From: Batillaria attramentaria
Lineage: Eukaryota; Mollusca; Gastropoda; Batillariidae
Reading direction: 5' to 3'
DNA length: 64,000 nucleotides
Assembly (NCBI GenBank): GCA_018292915.2
Contig: JACVVK020000296.1
Location: forward strand, 254,501-318,500
Part shown: piece after piece, positions 44,753 through 60,999 of the stretch
Numbering within the stretch: position 1 is the stretch's first letter
Layout: every line of letters begins with the position of its first letter
Notes under the pieces: model-generated
What the model was told of the DNA's origin: nothing
Database searches by the model: none
Seen by the model: only the letters and a program-made list of their open reading frames with translations
Translations under genes and position numbers: made by a program

Positions 44753-44947
44753 CCATGCTCATTCATTGCTACGTTTCTATAACATGTATTGAAATAAACC
44801 CGTTTAAACCAATCTGCTCCTGAAATGAGTGCACCTTTTCTCTCATTTTTATTTCTTCTTCATCCGACTACATGTATTATGGAAGTAAATGTTTTAGCAG
44901 ACGACTTTGCATCGTAGTAACGCATCAGTTAAGGGTGTGGTCCGGTT

Positions 44948-45355
44948 GGGGCGGTCGGTGGTCTAGTGGTTAAGACTTAGTCAGCAATGCAAAAGGTCAG
45001 GTTCGAGTCCCACTCGGGATGAAGATTTTTTCTTTCTCGTATGTGGCACCGATCATTCGGGCCGACCGTCGGGGGGTTCTCTCCGGGTACTCCGGCTTCC
45101 TCCGCCTCTGCTTTGGAAATGTTCAGCCCACAAAATTCAAAAAATAAATGCAGTTCTAAAATTCCGAAACTTAAATTGCCGAGCTGGCTCTTCGCACCAC
45201 GTGAATGTAATGTGTTCATGTTCAGTGTGTGAGAGAATGCGTGTGATTCACGTGAGCGTGCTTGTTGAGTTGAGCTCGCGGCGCTTTGAGCCAAATATTT
45301 GGGATAAAGCGCCTATATCAAAGAGATGATTATTATTGTTGTTGTTGTTGTTGTT
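44948..45355 (+). mobile_element. SINE-A copy 5
   Basis: Full copy with GGTGGTCTAGTGGTTAAGAC, box B GGTTCGAGTCCC and a (TTG)n tail. Confidence 0.85.
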
Positions 45356-45357
45356 AT

Positions 45358-45570
45358 AAACGGCCTCTTTCTCAGTTTCACCCTGACAGGCTGATTTCCC
45401 GGCGTTGGAAACACTCAGTGCTCCTGAAAATTAATGTGCACATGGAAACACTCGATGCGACTATCTGGAAACAATCAGTCTCCGTCCGGGCAGTGCTACT
45501 TTTGAAGAGTGGTAGCACTGGAAACACTCGCGGCCATTTTGGTTACGCCCGAGTGAGAATGGAATGATCA
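45358..45570. repeat. GGAAACACTC repeat family, intact copy
   Basis: GGCCTCTTTCTCAGTTTCACC, three GGAAACA-CTC motifs, then GGTAGCACTGGAAACACTCG and CGGCCATTTTGG. It is related to 33.84-33.91 and 39.79-40.16 kb. Confidence 0.55.
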
Positions 45571-45785
45571 ACAAAGCGTCAGTGAAGTTCACGGGGGACA
45601 GTTTACTGACACAAAATCTCTCCCGTGTCGATCCACCCCAGCCGACATTGAGAACGCAACGAGTGACGGGTCAAAGGTGACTTCACGTCCCAGTTACTGT
45701 ACGGGAAGTCCTTTCCAAGAAGCCTTGTGTCGTCTGTAGAAGAAAGCGCCACAGTGTGTGTGGCCTCTATCATTATCAGCTAATC

Positions 45786-45874
45786 CCCCTCCCCCCCCCC
45801 CCCCCCCCCCCCCCCCATCCCGCCCTCTACCTTCCACCCAGTCCCCTCACTACACCTTCCCCCTCCACCTACAC

Positions 45875-45905
<31 letters not shown>

Positions 45906-45967
45906 CACACACACACACACACACACGCACGCACGCAGCACGCACGCACGCATGCACACACACACAC
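45786..45967. repeat. Poly-C, (GA)n and (CA)n tracts
   Basis: C run at 45786-45816, (AG)n at 45880-45903 and (CA)n with GCAC interruptions to 45967. Confidence 0.9.
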
Positions 45968-46508
45968 GTTTTGAGCAAAGACGTCAACAACATACAGCAT
46001 ATCCAGTTTGAGACACCCCCCCCCCCACCCCCCGCACAAACAAACAAACAAACAACAACAAAAAACAGCAAAAACAGCAGCAACAACAACCGAAAACAAA
46101 CACACACACACACAAAATAAAACAGACACAAAAAGCAAATGAAAAACATAAACGCAAAAAAAAAAAACAATAACACAAATGTTAACATCAACAAAGTCCT
46201 TTTCAAGAACCCTTGTATCGTCTGTTGCAGAAAGCGAGCGTGTGGCCTCTATCATTATCACCTGTCCTCCCCTCCCCCCCCCCTTCTGCCCAGTCCCCTC
46301 ACCACACCCTCACTCCACCTACACACACACACACACACACACACGCCCGCGCACACACACACATCAACAGGATTTTATTCTCTGTTTATACACACAATAC
46401 CGTGCTAAAGAGAACACTTTAGTGTGGTCACAATCAGGTTACCACGGCGCCTTGGCACGCTTGCAATCAAAGCTTGCAATAAACAAGTATACTGTAGAGC
46501 TTTTGAAG

Positions 46509-46511
<3 letters not shown>

Positions 46512-46581
<70 letters not shown>

Positions 46582-46642
46582 CAGACCATCATGTATGTAA
46601 ATGAGTGCACCAAGAGAGAGAGAGACAGACAGGCAGACAGGC

Positions 46643-46687
<45 letters not shown>
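46512..46687. repeat. (GT)n and (CAGA)n tracts
   Basis: About 33 GT units at 46512-46578; CAGA/CAGG tetranucleotides at 46622-46687. Confidence 0.95.
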
Positions 46688-46689
<2 letters not shown>

Positions 46690-46690
<1 letters not shown>

Positions 46691-48160
46691 ACAAAGTATG
46701 ACCACATCAAACACTACAGAGAACTCGGCATCACAGATAACGTCACAAGCCACAAATCTGTTCGCACGAGCTACACAGACACAATTTACACTCACACAAA
46801 AACAACACACACAGAGATTCTTATACAAGATTTAATACTCATAAAAAATTCTGGCGAAAACGACACTGAATCAGCTCCCTAGCTCTCACAAAAAAGCGCG
46901 AAAAACACAAAAACACTGCTCCGATTTCGTTCAAAGCTGAGACGAAACGGAGAGCAAAGACTCCAATTAACTAGTCTTTCAAAGCTACAACATCAAGCCT
47001 GGTGCCTAGTGCCTACACTTTGTTCAGACAAGCGAAATTCGAACGCGTAATACTAAAATATTTTTAATAAGCTATAGCAATGGTGGAGGGAGAGAGAGAG
47101 AGAGAGAGATGCAACAACCGTTCATTGAATAGATTCCTGTTATCCATCGACGAATACAAGATAAAAAGAAGCGAGGTGACGACAAACAAAGGTGCAAACA
47201 TCCATTTGTACGCACAAAATGAAAGTATTTCCTACAACGGAAGTATCAGAGTGTTCTACACACTACCTAAACTGCAAATATTGACCGACTATTCCTAACC
47301 GTCTACACAGCGATTGTTCCAAACTCTAATGAACAGTCTGTGCTGTCCTTCAGCTTCTTCTCTGCTTTCTGGCAAAGTTCATTTTATGTATCATAATTAC
47401 CCACGATCCTCTAATAGTTAATTCACTTGTGGGTCTATAGACAGAAACGACTTTAACGCATACATAGTCTGCTTTCACAATACTTCTCTGCTCTCGTCTC
47501 TGGTTCTTCTCCAACAAATGAGTTGAGGCCTCTTTAACTTACTCTACACGAAGGACGACTGCAGTCGTAATAAGAGTTCACTCCTCTTTGCCGCGCTGGT
47601 ACTGTCGTAACAGTCAGAGAGAAATTCATTTTCTATTTGTACACATGCTTGAAATATGCGTCTAGATGAAGTTACTCCCTTCGAAACAGTTTGTGTTTAC
47701 GTTGGTCACCGTTGTGTACGTTTTAATGCGGTTTATGCAAGACATATGACTGTACTGTCAGTGTAGGAACCTCACTGTTGTTGTTTGTGTGTTTTGTTTT
47801 GTTTGTTTCGTATTCTTGACTGGTCGTATAGATTTCAACTCCTCTGCCAAATCTCCGACAACATATTTTTCTCCAAGTCCAATCTGCCCTGTCCAATACA
47901 GCCTTTTACATTTAAAACCAAGCCCACCCCTCCACCCCCTCCCAAGCCATGCAAGGCAGCTAAGGCCAAACCTAGAAAATCGCGCACTGCGACCCAAAAG
48001 AAACACTACTATTACGGACATTCTGGTCAAAGAATGAACGCCCCTAGATGCAAGCGTCTTATTGCACATGACAACACTACAAACGTGCGCACCATCCGAA
48101 AAATTACACGTCTATGATTATAACTGAATATTGCAAAGCAAAACGTGTTTAACTTGTTTA
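46690..48160. other. Stretch with no recognised gene
   Basis: An open frame at 47785-48117 (+) ends in a basic, lysine- and arginine-rich stretch. It has no family signature and starts in a (GTTT)n tract. (GA)n at 47089-47109. Confidence 0.35.
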
Positions 48161-48161
48161 C

Positions 48162-48212
48162 CTGGGTTAAATACGGGACCAAAAAAATACTCAACATCCA
48201 CAGAAAAAAAAT
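48162..48212 (-). CDS. Candidate exon C of an unrecognised minus-strand gene
   Basis: Between an AG at 48213-48214 and donor GTAAAC this 51-base segment codes FFSVDVEYFFGPVFNP. Its phase (1 at both ends) fits the end of candidate exon B. The polypyrimidine tract is weak. Function unknown; it could be chance. Confidence 0.25.
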
Positions 48213-49367
48213 CTACATAGCAATGGTAAGCTGCGGACAACGCAATTTGTACAAACAGACGTCAAGTTTGCAATGTACAGAGCCATTTTCCAAACGTGGT
48301 TAGGTAGTGTTATATAGTCACTTGGAATTTAAGCAACAAACCCTTCTTTTAGTTTCTGAATACGTATTCTACCTGTCTGAATCATGAATAAGAATGAGTC
48401 AGCTGAAATGTATTCTCTGTCATTTCCATTAAATTGCGTTACAAAATTAAATTCAGGTAGGTCGATGGAAAACTGGGGTCTGACGCACGACATGAGCGTA
48501 AACTAGTCTGAGCTTAGCTCTAGTCTCAGACGTGTAAGTCGAGACTATCATCCGTGTACGTGCAGGGAAACTTGCCGTAGTTTCAATTCATGCATCTTTC
48601 ACTAATGTTTAGTCTCACTTTCGTCAAGCTAGTCTCAGAGTTACGTCGTTGGTCTTTCTCCATGCATCGCGCCCCAGTAGCCTAAATCTAGTGTGCGAGT
48701 AAGTCATAATTTATGCAGACATCCCAGGCCAGGAAACGAATTGCAAAGTGGTGATTAATATCCTGAAATGACATTTAACAGTCGGAAACAATTAGCCATC
48801 CTGGGGGGGGGGGGGGGGGGTACAAAATCTGCAAAATACCTCACAATTATGGCAGAATAAAAAACGCCACCACTGAAAGCTTTTGACACTGAAATTGACA
48901 CTGACCTTCAAAATGGAGGCAAGACACAGTTCTACAGAACTACTCTACTCACTGTATAATATATAATATAATCGACACCTATATATTTATCAGACCAGTT
49001 TCTTTGAGCACGAAGTATGACCGATGAGAACACGTGGAGACAAGAACTGCACAAAGACACACTCGTAAAATATACCTTGCGTCTCACAACCAAACCGTCG
49101 AAACTTCAGACAAAATGTACACACACAGTGATGACACCTATATAAAGTCGCGATCGCACGCTAAAATCAACAACAGCATGTTACATAGAAAGTCCACGGC
49201 ATACAGGCACAAGAAACATGTAATGGGGGTTTCGGGGATACGGTGCTCAGAATCTGCCTGTAGGACAGTTTTAAAAACAAAATTCGTAACGATCCACGAT
49301 TTGCCTGCAGGAGAACAGTAAGACAGGAAAAGTTCTACCGATCCAGAATTTGCCTACAGAAACTTAC

Positions 49368-49485
49368 GGCAAGTGAGAAAGACGTCTATCGAATCTCTTG
49401 CCAGTTCCTCAGACAGGAGAGGGGCAAAGAATTCTAGAATGTTCTCCCAGTGTGTCGGTTCGTGAGCGAGTGGTGATCGAGTCAG
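49368..49485 (-). CDS. Candidate exon B of an unrecognised minus-strand gene
   Basis: Acceptor TGTCTTATTACAG and donor GTAAGT are both near consensus. The only open frame codes LTRSPLAHEPTHWENILEFF and APLLSEELARDSIDVFLTC, helical and protein-like. It starts in phase 0 and ends in phase 1. I do not recognise the family; a helical-repeat protein would fit. Confidence 0.45.
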
Positions 49486-49524
49486 CTGTAATAAGACAGA
49501 TACGGTTTGTTTGGCTCCCGGACA

Positions 49525-50108
49525 CTTCTAGCCTCAAGCTACATTGACCCTGGGCACCTCTAGCCTCAAGCTACATTGACCTGGGGCACTTAGAGCCTCA
49601 AGCTGCACTGACCTGCGGCACTTCAAGCCTCAAACTGCATTGACCTGGGGCACTTTCTGCCTCAAGCTGCACTGACCTGGGGCACTTCAAGCCTCAAACT
49701 GCATTGACCTGGGGCACTTTCTGCCTCAAGCTGCACTGACCTGGGGCACTTCAAGCCTTAAGCTGCATTGACCTGGGGCACTCAGAGCCTCAAGCTGCAC
49801 TGACCTGGGACACTTCAAGCCTTAAGCTGCATTGACCTGGGGCACTCAGAGCCTCAAGCTGCACTGACCTGGGACACTTCAAGACTCAAGCTGCACTGAC
49901 CTGGGACATCTTCAAGACTCAAGCTGCACTGACCTGGACACTTCAAGCCTATCAAGCCTGCACCCTGACCTGGGACACTTCAAGACTCAAACTGCACTGA
50001 CCTGGGACACTTCAAGCCTCAAGCTGCACTGACCTGGGACACTTCAAGCCTCAAGCTGCACTGACCTGGGACACTTCAAGCCTCAAACTGCACTGACCTG
50101 GGACACAT
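49525..50108. repeat. 32-bp minisatellite, about 18 copies
   Basis: The unit contains CTTCAAGCCTCAAGCTGCAC and TGACCTGGGACA. The left copies read GGGGCACTT and the right copies GGGACACTT, so the array has two variant blocks. Confidence 0.95.
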
Positions 50109-50378
50109 GGGGAGTACATACATAGTCGATCTCGTTGGACCGTCAGTGATAAGATCACGTCCCGGACGGCAGCCTAAATTTAACGCTGGGATTTTCCTCG
50201 CTGTCCGTCAAATGATGAAAAAGCGGCAATGTACTTAAAAACCAAGGAACCAACCAATCGTTAGCAGGTGTGTCCAAACATGAGGTAGAGCAGGGACTTT
50301 CTGATGATGATGTTGTTGCTGTTGTTTTTCCCCATTGATTCTTTCAGCAAAGTCTTTCACTTAGCAAGCGAAACGTAC

Positions 50379-50436
50379 CAACTCCCAGCAGATTCTGAGC
50401 ATCGTGTCGACCAGTAATGATGGAGGAAATAAGACC
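50379..50436 (-). CDS. Candidate exon A of an unrecognised minus-strand gene
   Basis: Acceptor GGATATATTCAG and donor GTACGT bound a frame coding GLISSIITGRHDAQNLLGV (phase 0 to phase 1). A 20-base micro-exon candidate at 52077-52096 (IIEEWK) upstream would join in phase. Exon A does not join exon B directly in phase, so at least one exon is missing or they are unrelated. Confidence 0.35.
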
Positions 50437-50440
50437 CTGA

Positions 50441-50530
50441 ATATATCCACACAATGGCCAAGGATATATAATATATCCACACAATGGCCAAGGATATATA
50501 ATATATCCACACAATGGCCAAGGATATATA
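50441..50530. repeat. Three perfect 30-bp repeats with palindromic ends
   Basis: Unit ATATATCCACACAATGGCCA plus AGGATATATA. ATATATCC and GGATATAT pair as inverted ends within each unit. Confidence 0.95.
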
Positions 50531-50599
50531 CATACAGTGTTAAAGGATAACAAACGAAACGCACTTGCCTCACCAGACAGAATTAGCGGCGGAGTTTAA

Positions 50600-52130
50600 A
50601 AATAAATGTACAGCTTTGATTCTGCGTTGGATGACCTAAGTATTCTTACTGGCAGAAGATACACAAACGGTGGTCCTACCTGCATGAGACCTAATGCATG
50701 AGCCCTGGAAACTTATCGTGAAACACTGTTTAAAAAAAGTGAAGAAGAAAAAATACCACTGGCTTGAACAGTCACTGACTCCATTCAAATTGTTTGTATA
50801 GATTTAATTTCTTAATTCCTTGGAAAAGAATGATTTCCCAAAAGCAAACTACGGGCGAATGAAATGCATCGTGTTGTGAATGCTAGTTTAAAAAAAAAAA
50901 AACAAAAAAAAACACGTTGTTGAGAACGAAACTGTTGTGATGGCTTATTCAGATATTGCCGAGGTTTCAACCTGTTACGTGGTAAATGTTCCTCTTTATT
51001 CCTTTCTTTTCGTGTTTCATGCTATAGCAATGGTTGTGGTGCATTTCGCAATTAAGACTGCATTCCTGTTTCAGCAAATCTTTACTAACTATTGGTTATG
51101 GTCAATCTCATGATTAAAATGTTTATTCTTTTTTGTCTTTAAATACACTCCTTGGTTACCTTATGAAGTCTTTTACATTTCTTTTCATTTTTTTTCTTCA
51201 GATTTCTGTACTGAGGCAGTGTTCAGTAAACAAAAAATGCGTATAAAGAATTTTCTGGGCACAACTAAGGGGGTTGGCTAGCCTGAAGATTCATCTTCTG
51301 AATATTCTCAGAGCCCAAGGTGGTCCACGATCCCAAAGTGTCTGGCATTTAACGACAAAGTGACAAAGCCGCCAATTATGCTATGGGTATCCGAGGGCAT
51401 GGTCGCCCGGAAGGTGTTTTTTTTTGTTGTTTTTTTTTAGATTGCACTCTGTGCAGTTTTGCATGATTGTAAGTGCTTCAGAGGCAAAAAATGCTTGTTT
51501 TGCGGGGGAAGGAACATTAATCGAATTAGTGCAATTTCGTTCGCTTTGGCGTGATTTTAAGTGCTTCAGGGGAGGATTACTTTGTGGGAGAGAAAATCTT
51601 TAGCCAAAGTTGGAAATCCGCCAAAAGGCAGAAGGAAGGTTTAAAGCCTTGATTCTACAAGATACTCCCTTTAAAACAATCTAAAACTTCAACAAGAAAC
51701 TCTCCGGCTTGCCTTTGAATAAAGAGCAATTATGCAACGACAAGGATGTCCTAAAAAACCGACAGATATTACAAAAAGGTTAAAACAGACGGGTATCAAA
51801 ATAAAACTCTCTCTGTAGGGAATCGTCTACCTCTAACACGCCCTATTTGTATTCGCTGAGTTTCATGTAGCAATGTTAAACGATTTGATTACCACAAAAA
51901 TCTTGAAACTGACCAGGTGAAAAACACTTTAAAAAAAACAACCGTGCTTTACCGGCATGACGTACCAAGAACAATTGGTTACAGAATATAAAAATAAGTC
52001 GCTCTACGTAAAGTCTAGTGCGCCATGTAGAACAAGCAAAAACAAGAAAAAAGTGCCGTTCCAATTATTACGTACTTTCCACTCCTCTATGATGCCTGAA
52101 AAACAAATGCTGTCAAACCCAGCTTAACGT

Positions 52131-52163
<33 letters not shown>

Positions 52164-52740
52164 GGAGGACGGGGTTCTGCCAGCAAGTGCTGTGGTGTTC
52201 AACTGCTGAAACTCAGCAAACCTATCAAAGGAGGAATGAAGCACTGGGGCTGCAGCAGTGGGAGAGGGGAGGCGTGGGGGGGGGGGAGGGGGAGAGAGAG
52301 ACAGAGAGAGAATACGTGGTACACATAGAAGGGAGAATGCACAACATCCTCTTTGGCTCTAAACCGCTGCGTATTCCCTGACGTTTGGCCATCTACACTG
52401 ATGCGCGTTTGTATTGAATTTCAATCGCAATTGCACGACAGCCCACCCATCTCTGTACCTCCCTCAAGCCCCCTCCCCCTCCAACGCGTCTCTCCTCAAA
52501 GTTTCGAACCACCTGCCACCTGTTCCCGGCGTTTTCTACTGACACTTTGACAGAGTGCTTCACGTAGATCGATAGCACAAACAAGGGGTGTATCGTGCGT
52601 CTTGTCCAGCTTACGCAGCAGATGGCCATGGGCGGGCTGACTACATAAATCACGCGCCGTTACACAACATGCACACAAGAACATGTTCTTCCTCACCTGT
52701 GGCACGTCCGAGGCAAAGCTAGACAAGTGAAAGAATCTAA
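50600..52740. other. Stretch with no recognised gene
   Basis: G run at 52142-52166 and GA/GGGG-rich DNA at 52255-52310. Short splice-bounded candidates on the minus strand near 52077-52096 and 52706-52727 could be micro-exons, but they are too short to support alone. Confidence 0.35.
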
Positions 52741-52751
52741 TGGAATTAAGA

Positions 52752-53153
52752 TGGGCGGTCGGTGGTCTAGTGGTTAAGAGACTTGTCACCAATGCGAGAG
52801 GTCAGGGGTTCGATTCCCACTCGGGGCAAAGAATTTTTCCTTCTCGTATGTGGCACCGTTCATTCGGGCCGATCGTCGGGGTTCTCTCCGGGTACTCCGG
52901 CTTCCTCCCCCTCCGCTTTGAAAATGTTCAGCCCACCAAATTTGAAAAATAAATGCGATTCAAAATTCCGAAATTTAAATAGCTGAGCTGACCCTTCGCA
53001 CCACGCGACTGTAATGTGTTTATGTCCAGTGTGTGAGAGAAAGCGTGTGATTCACGTGAGCGCGCGTGTTGGGTTCAGTTCGCGGCGCTTTGAGCCGATT
53101 CATGAAATTGGGTAAAGCGCCAATACTCATTATTATTATTATTATTATTATTA
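52752..53153 (+). mobile_element. SINE-A copy 6
   Basis: Full copy: GGGCGGTCGGTGGTCTAGTG, box B GGTTCGATTCCC, GCGCTTTGAGCCGATTCATG and a long (ATT)n tail. Confidence 0.9.
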
Positions 53154-53159
53154 AAAGCT

Positions 53160-54830
53160 AAAATTCAGATAAACTAGCAAGCTCTGAGGAGGTCGTCAGT
53201 GGTTGGATTTAGTTTGCGTGATGGTGTCCGCCGCTGACTTGTGACAAGAGATGCAGTTCGATGATTTTTAATACGGCTGAGGTCTGTTGTCAACTGAACA
53301 AAACCGGGTACATTGTCCTGCCAATGAGCAGGCCTTCTCATCATTCCCCCCTCCCTAAATAATTATTAAGCTGAGGCAGAAAACCGCAGATCCGATGAAC
53401 ACAAATTAACTTCATGAAACTGAAAACTGGTTTGAAAACCTTGCCATGCATACACAATACAAATATATACATAATTTACACGACAAAATGTATACAGAAA
53501 ACTCGATTTCCACTATTGAAACGCGCGGTGGGACAAAGAGAGAGAGAGAGAGGAAAAAAAACACTGGTAATATACACAAACAGAATAAAACAATATTATT
53601 ATATGCAGCATGTTCATGATCATACGAAACCTGCACTCACAATAGAAAGTCAACGTTAAATGGAAGTTCACCAAGCAGCCGATGGTATGTACGCAGTCTG
53701 GTCACATGATGGCAACAACAACTAAAAATGCGAAGACATTAAAATAATCCAAATAAAACTTTCGGAAGAGTTCAAGCATTGCTGACTGAGAAATCAATTG
53801 TTTGGCTAATTACTGATCTTGCGAGCATTGCAACAATCTTGAAGACAATGCTGGAGTAAGTGAGGGGTCTGGTGGCGGGGAGAAGCGGGGGGGGGGAGGA
53901 GGGAAGCGCGTGTGAGGTGTTCCGTGCGCAGCGAACTGAACTGTAAATGCTTCAGCCCCAAAAATCTACCTCAGACCTGAGGAAGACTGTGTGATGTTCC
54001 AACCCGTGCTGAGCATCAGACTACACGTGATTCTTCGGGCTGAACTGCAAACTGGTACTGAACTAAACTGCAAAATTCTTGTAATTTCACGACATGTTTT
54101 GTTGTGAAAATGACAAACGTCTTTTTATGTTTGCTTGTCTGTTTGTTGTTGGTGGTGTTTTTTCTTGTGTTCACTCACTACCTACTTATTCTCTCGTTTC
54201 AGCCAGCAATCCATGAACGTCTCGAAAAACTGTGTACAAAAATCCTGCAAACACTTTACAATGAAGGTGCAAGTTTTCATTTCTTTTGTTTTAAAATTCG
54301 TACTTGTACATTGCGTACATCACTCCAATTATCAACCAAAAAATAAATAAAAAATAAATAAAATGCGATTTTGGTCGGAGTTCGTCGCAGGTTCAAAAGT
54401 CAGTTGACATGCATCGTTTCCCCAAAACACACTGCTGAATATCAACGGTTAACTTTCGTGTTGTCGTTCACTTTCGGTGTTGGCTGATGGTGTGAGCGCG
54501 CCAACGCGCAACAGTAACGTTCGGTAACTCTGTCTGAAAAATAGATCTTGTCCGTAGAGAGTTGTCTCGCTTCGGCTGGACTTGGCTCCGGCCGGCAGAT
54601 GGCAGGCGAACAAAAAGAGAAGACTTGGAGGCTGCGTTGATGACCGATTGTCTACGCCCTAAAAGACAAAAGTGAAATTATGCTAGTAATCATGATGTTG
54701 ACTTTTTCAAATTTACTGTATTATATTATATGAGCATTCGGCTTAGTGCTTACGGGGCATGCGGGTTGTGCGCCAAAACGTTTGAATAATTATCACTTAA
54801 ATTTCGTTTTTTCTACACATTGTGTCGCTG
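53160..54830. other. Stretch with no firmly recognised gene
   Basis: A plus-strand splice-bounded frame at 54203-54266 (PAIHERLEKLCTKILQTLYNE) and a minus-strand open frame at 54460-54655 behind acceptor TTTTGTCTTTTAG are reported as findings. The rest shows nothing. Confidence 0.3.
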
Positions 54831-54831
54831 C

Positions 54832-54937
<106 letters not shown>

Positions 54938-55209
54938 TGTTAAAGGAAACGTTCACAGAAAAATTGAGGGAAAGCGCACTGCACTACGGTCTAGCGCTCT
55001 AGACAATAATGTGAGAGATCATAACACACTACTCGCATAAATTATTCAAATCTGCAATTTCAAACAAAATTCGAAGCCTCCTCTACACCGAAGCAAGGGC
55101 AATCGGCATGCTTTCCTAATTCACTAAACTCACTGACAAAAGCCTGGTTAGTAGTTCACGTTATTGGCGCTTTGACATCCTCAATCTCTCTCGTGCAGGG
55201 GAAAAAATG

Positions 55210-55249
55210 CACACACACACACGCACGCACGCACGCGCGCACGCGTACG

Positions 55250-55319
<70 letters not shown>
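55210..55319. repeat. (CA)n tract with GC interruptions
   Basis: CA units with CGCG blocks at 55225-55260. Confidence 0.95.
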
Positions 55320-55322
<3 letters not shown>

Positions 55323-55516
55323 GCGACTGGACGCTACATGAAATCCAGATCAGATCTTCCAAACGCGAGTTTCAAGCCAAGCGAACTCCATGCTTTGGCG
55401 GATAGGAGTTAGTACGGGACAGCTCTTTCAAAGCTCTTCAAGCTGGCGGGATCTCAACGCATGCGCGCTGCATGCAGAGATGAGAAAAAATAATACTTGT
55501 GTTCATTACATTAGTC

Positions 55517-60487
<4,971 letters not shown>

Positions 60488-60540
60488 CTAGTAGCTGTGG
60501 GAAAAAAGGAGAAGAGCCGTTAGCCATGCTAAAATCATCA

Positions 60541-60720
60541 TCATCATCATCATCATCATCGTCGTCGTCGTCTCATCACCACTATCATTATCACCATCAT
60601 CACTATCGTCATCTGGTGCCCCCATCTTAGAAATTACATTTGCGGTGGACAGAAAACGTTCAACCTCAAAACGCCCACCCAGATCACCATCACCATCATC
60701 ATCATCGTCATCATCATAGA
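60541..60720. repeat. (ATC)n-rich tract
   Basis: Imperfect CATCATCATC runs at 60537-60615 and 60680-60715. A degenerate SINE-C-like piece (GCGGTGGACAGAAAACG, then CAAAACGCCCACCC) lies between. Confidence 0.75.
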
Positions 60721-60776
60721 CAGAGAGTAGCCAGGATAAACCAAGCTGGCAGAACGGTGGGCCGTCAATCCTCGGG

Positions 60777-60835
60777 TGTGTGTAGTGTGTGTGTGTGTTG
60801 TGTGTGTGTGTGTGTGTGTGTGTTGGTGTGTGTGT

Positions 60836-60870
<35 letters not shown>

Positions 60871-60877
60871 GTGTGTT

Positions 60878-60956
<79 letters not shown>

Positions 60957-60962
60957 ATGTGT
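60777..60962. repeat. (GT)n imperfect microsatellite
   Basis: GT tract with GTTG and GAGT interruptions, ending in (ATGT)n. Confidence 0.95.
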
Positions 60963-60999
60963 GTTAAAAAAAACTGTCCTAAAAACAAGTATAAAAAAG

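Noticed and set aside
47785..48117. 110-codon plus-strand frame with basic C-terminus
   Set aside because: It starts in a (GTTT)n tract, lacks any recognisable motif, and overlaps an equally long antisense frame.
50344..50573. Protein with three YPWPLCGYII-type repeats
   Set aside because: A frame across the 30-bp DNA repeat, just upstream of candidate exon A; the repeats belong to the intron-like side of the acceptor.
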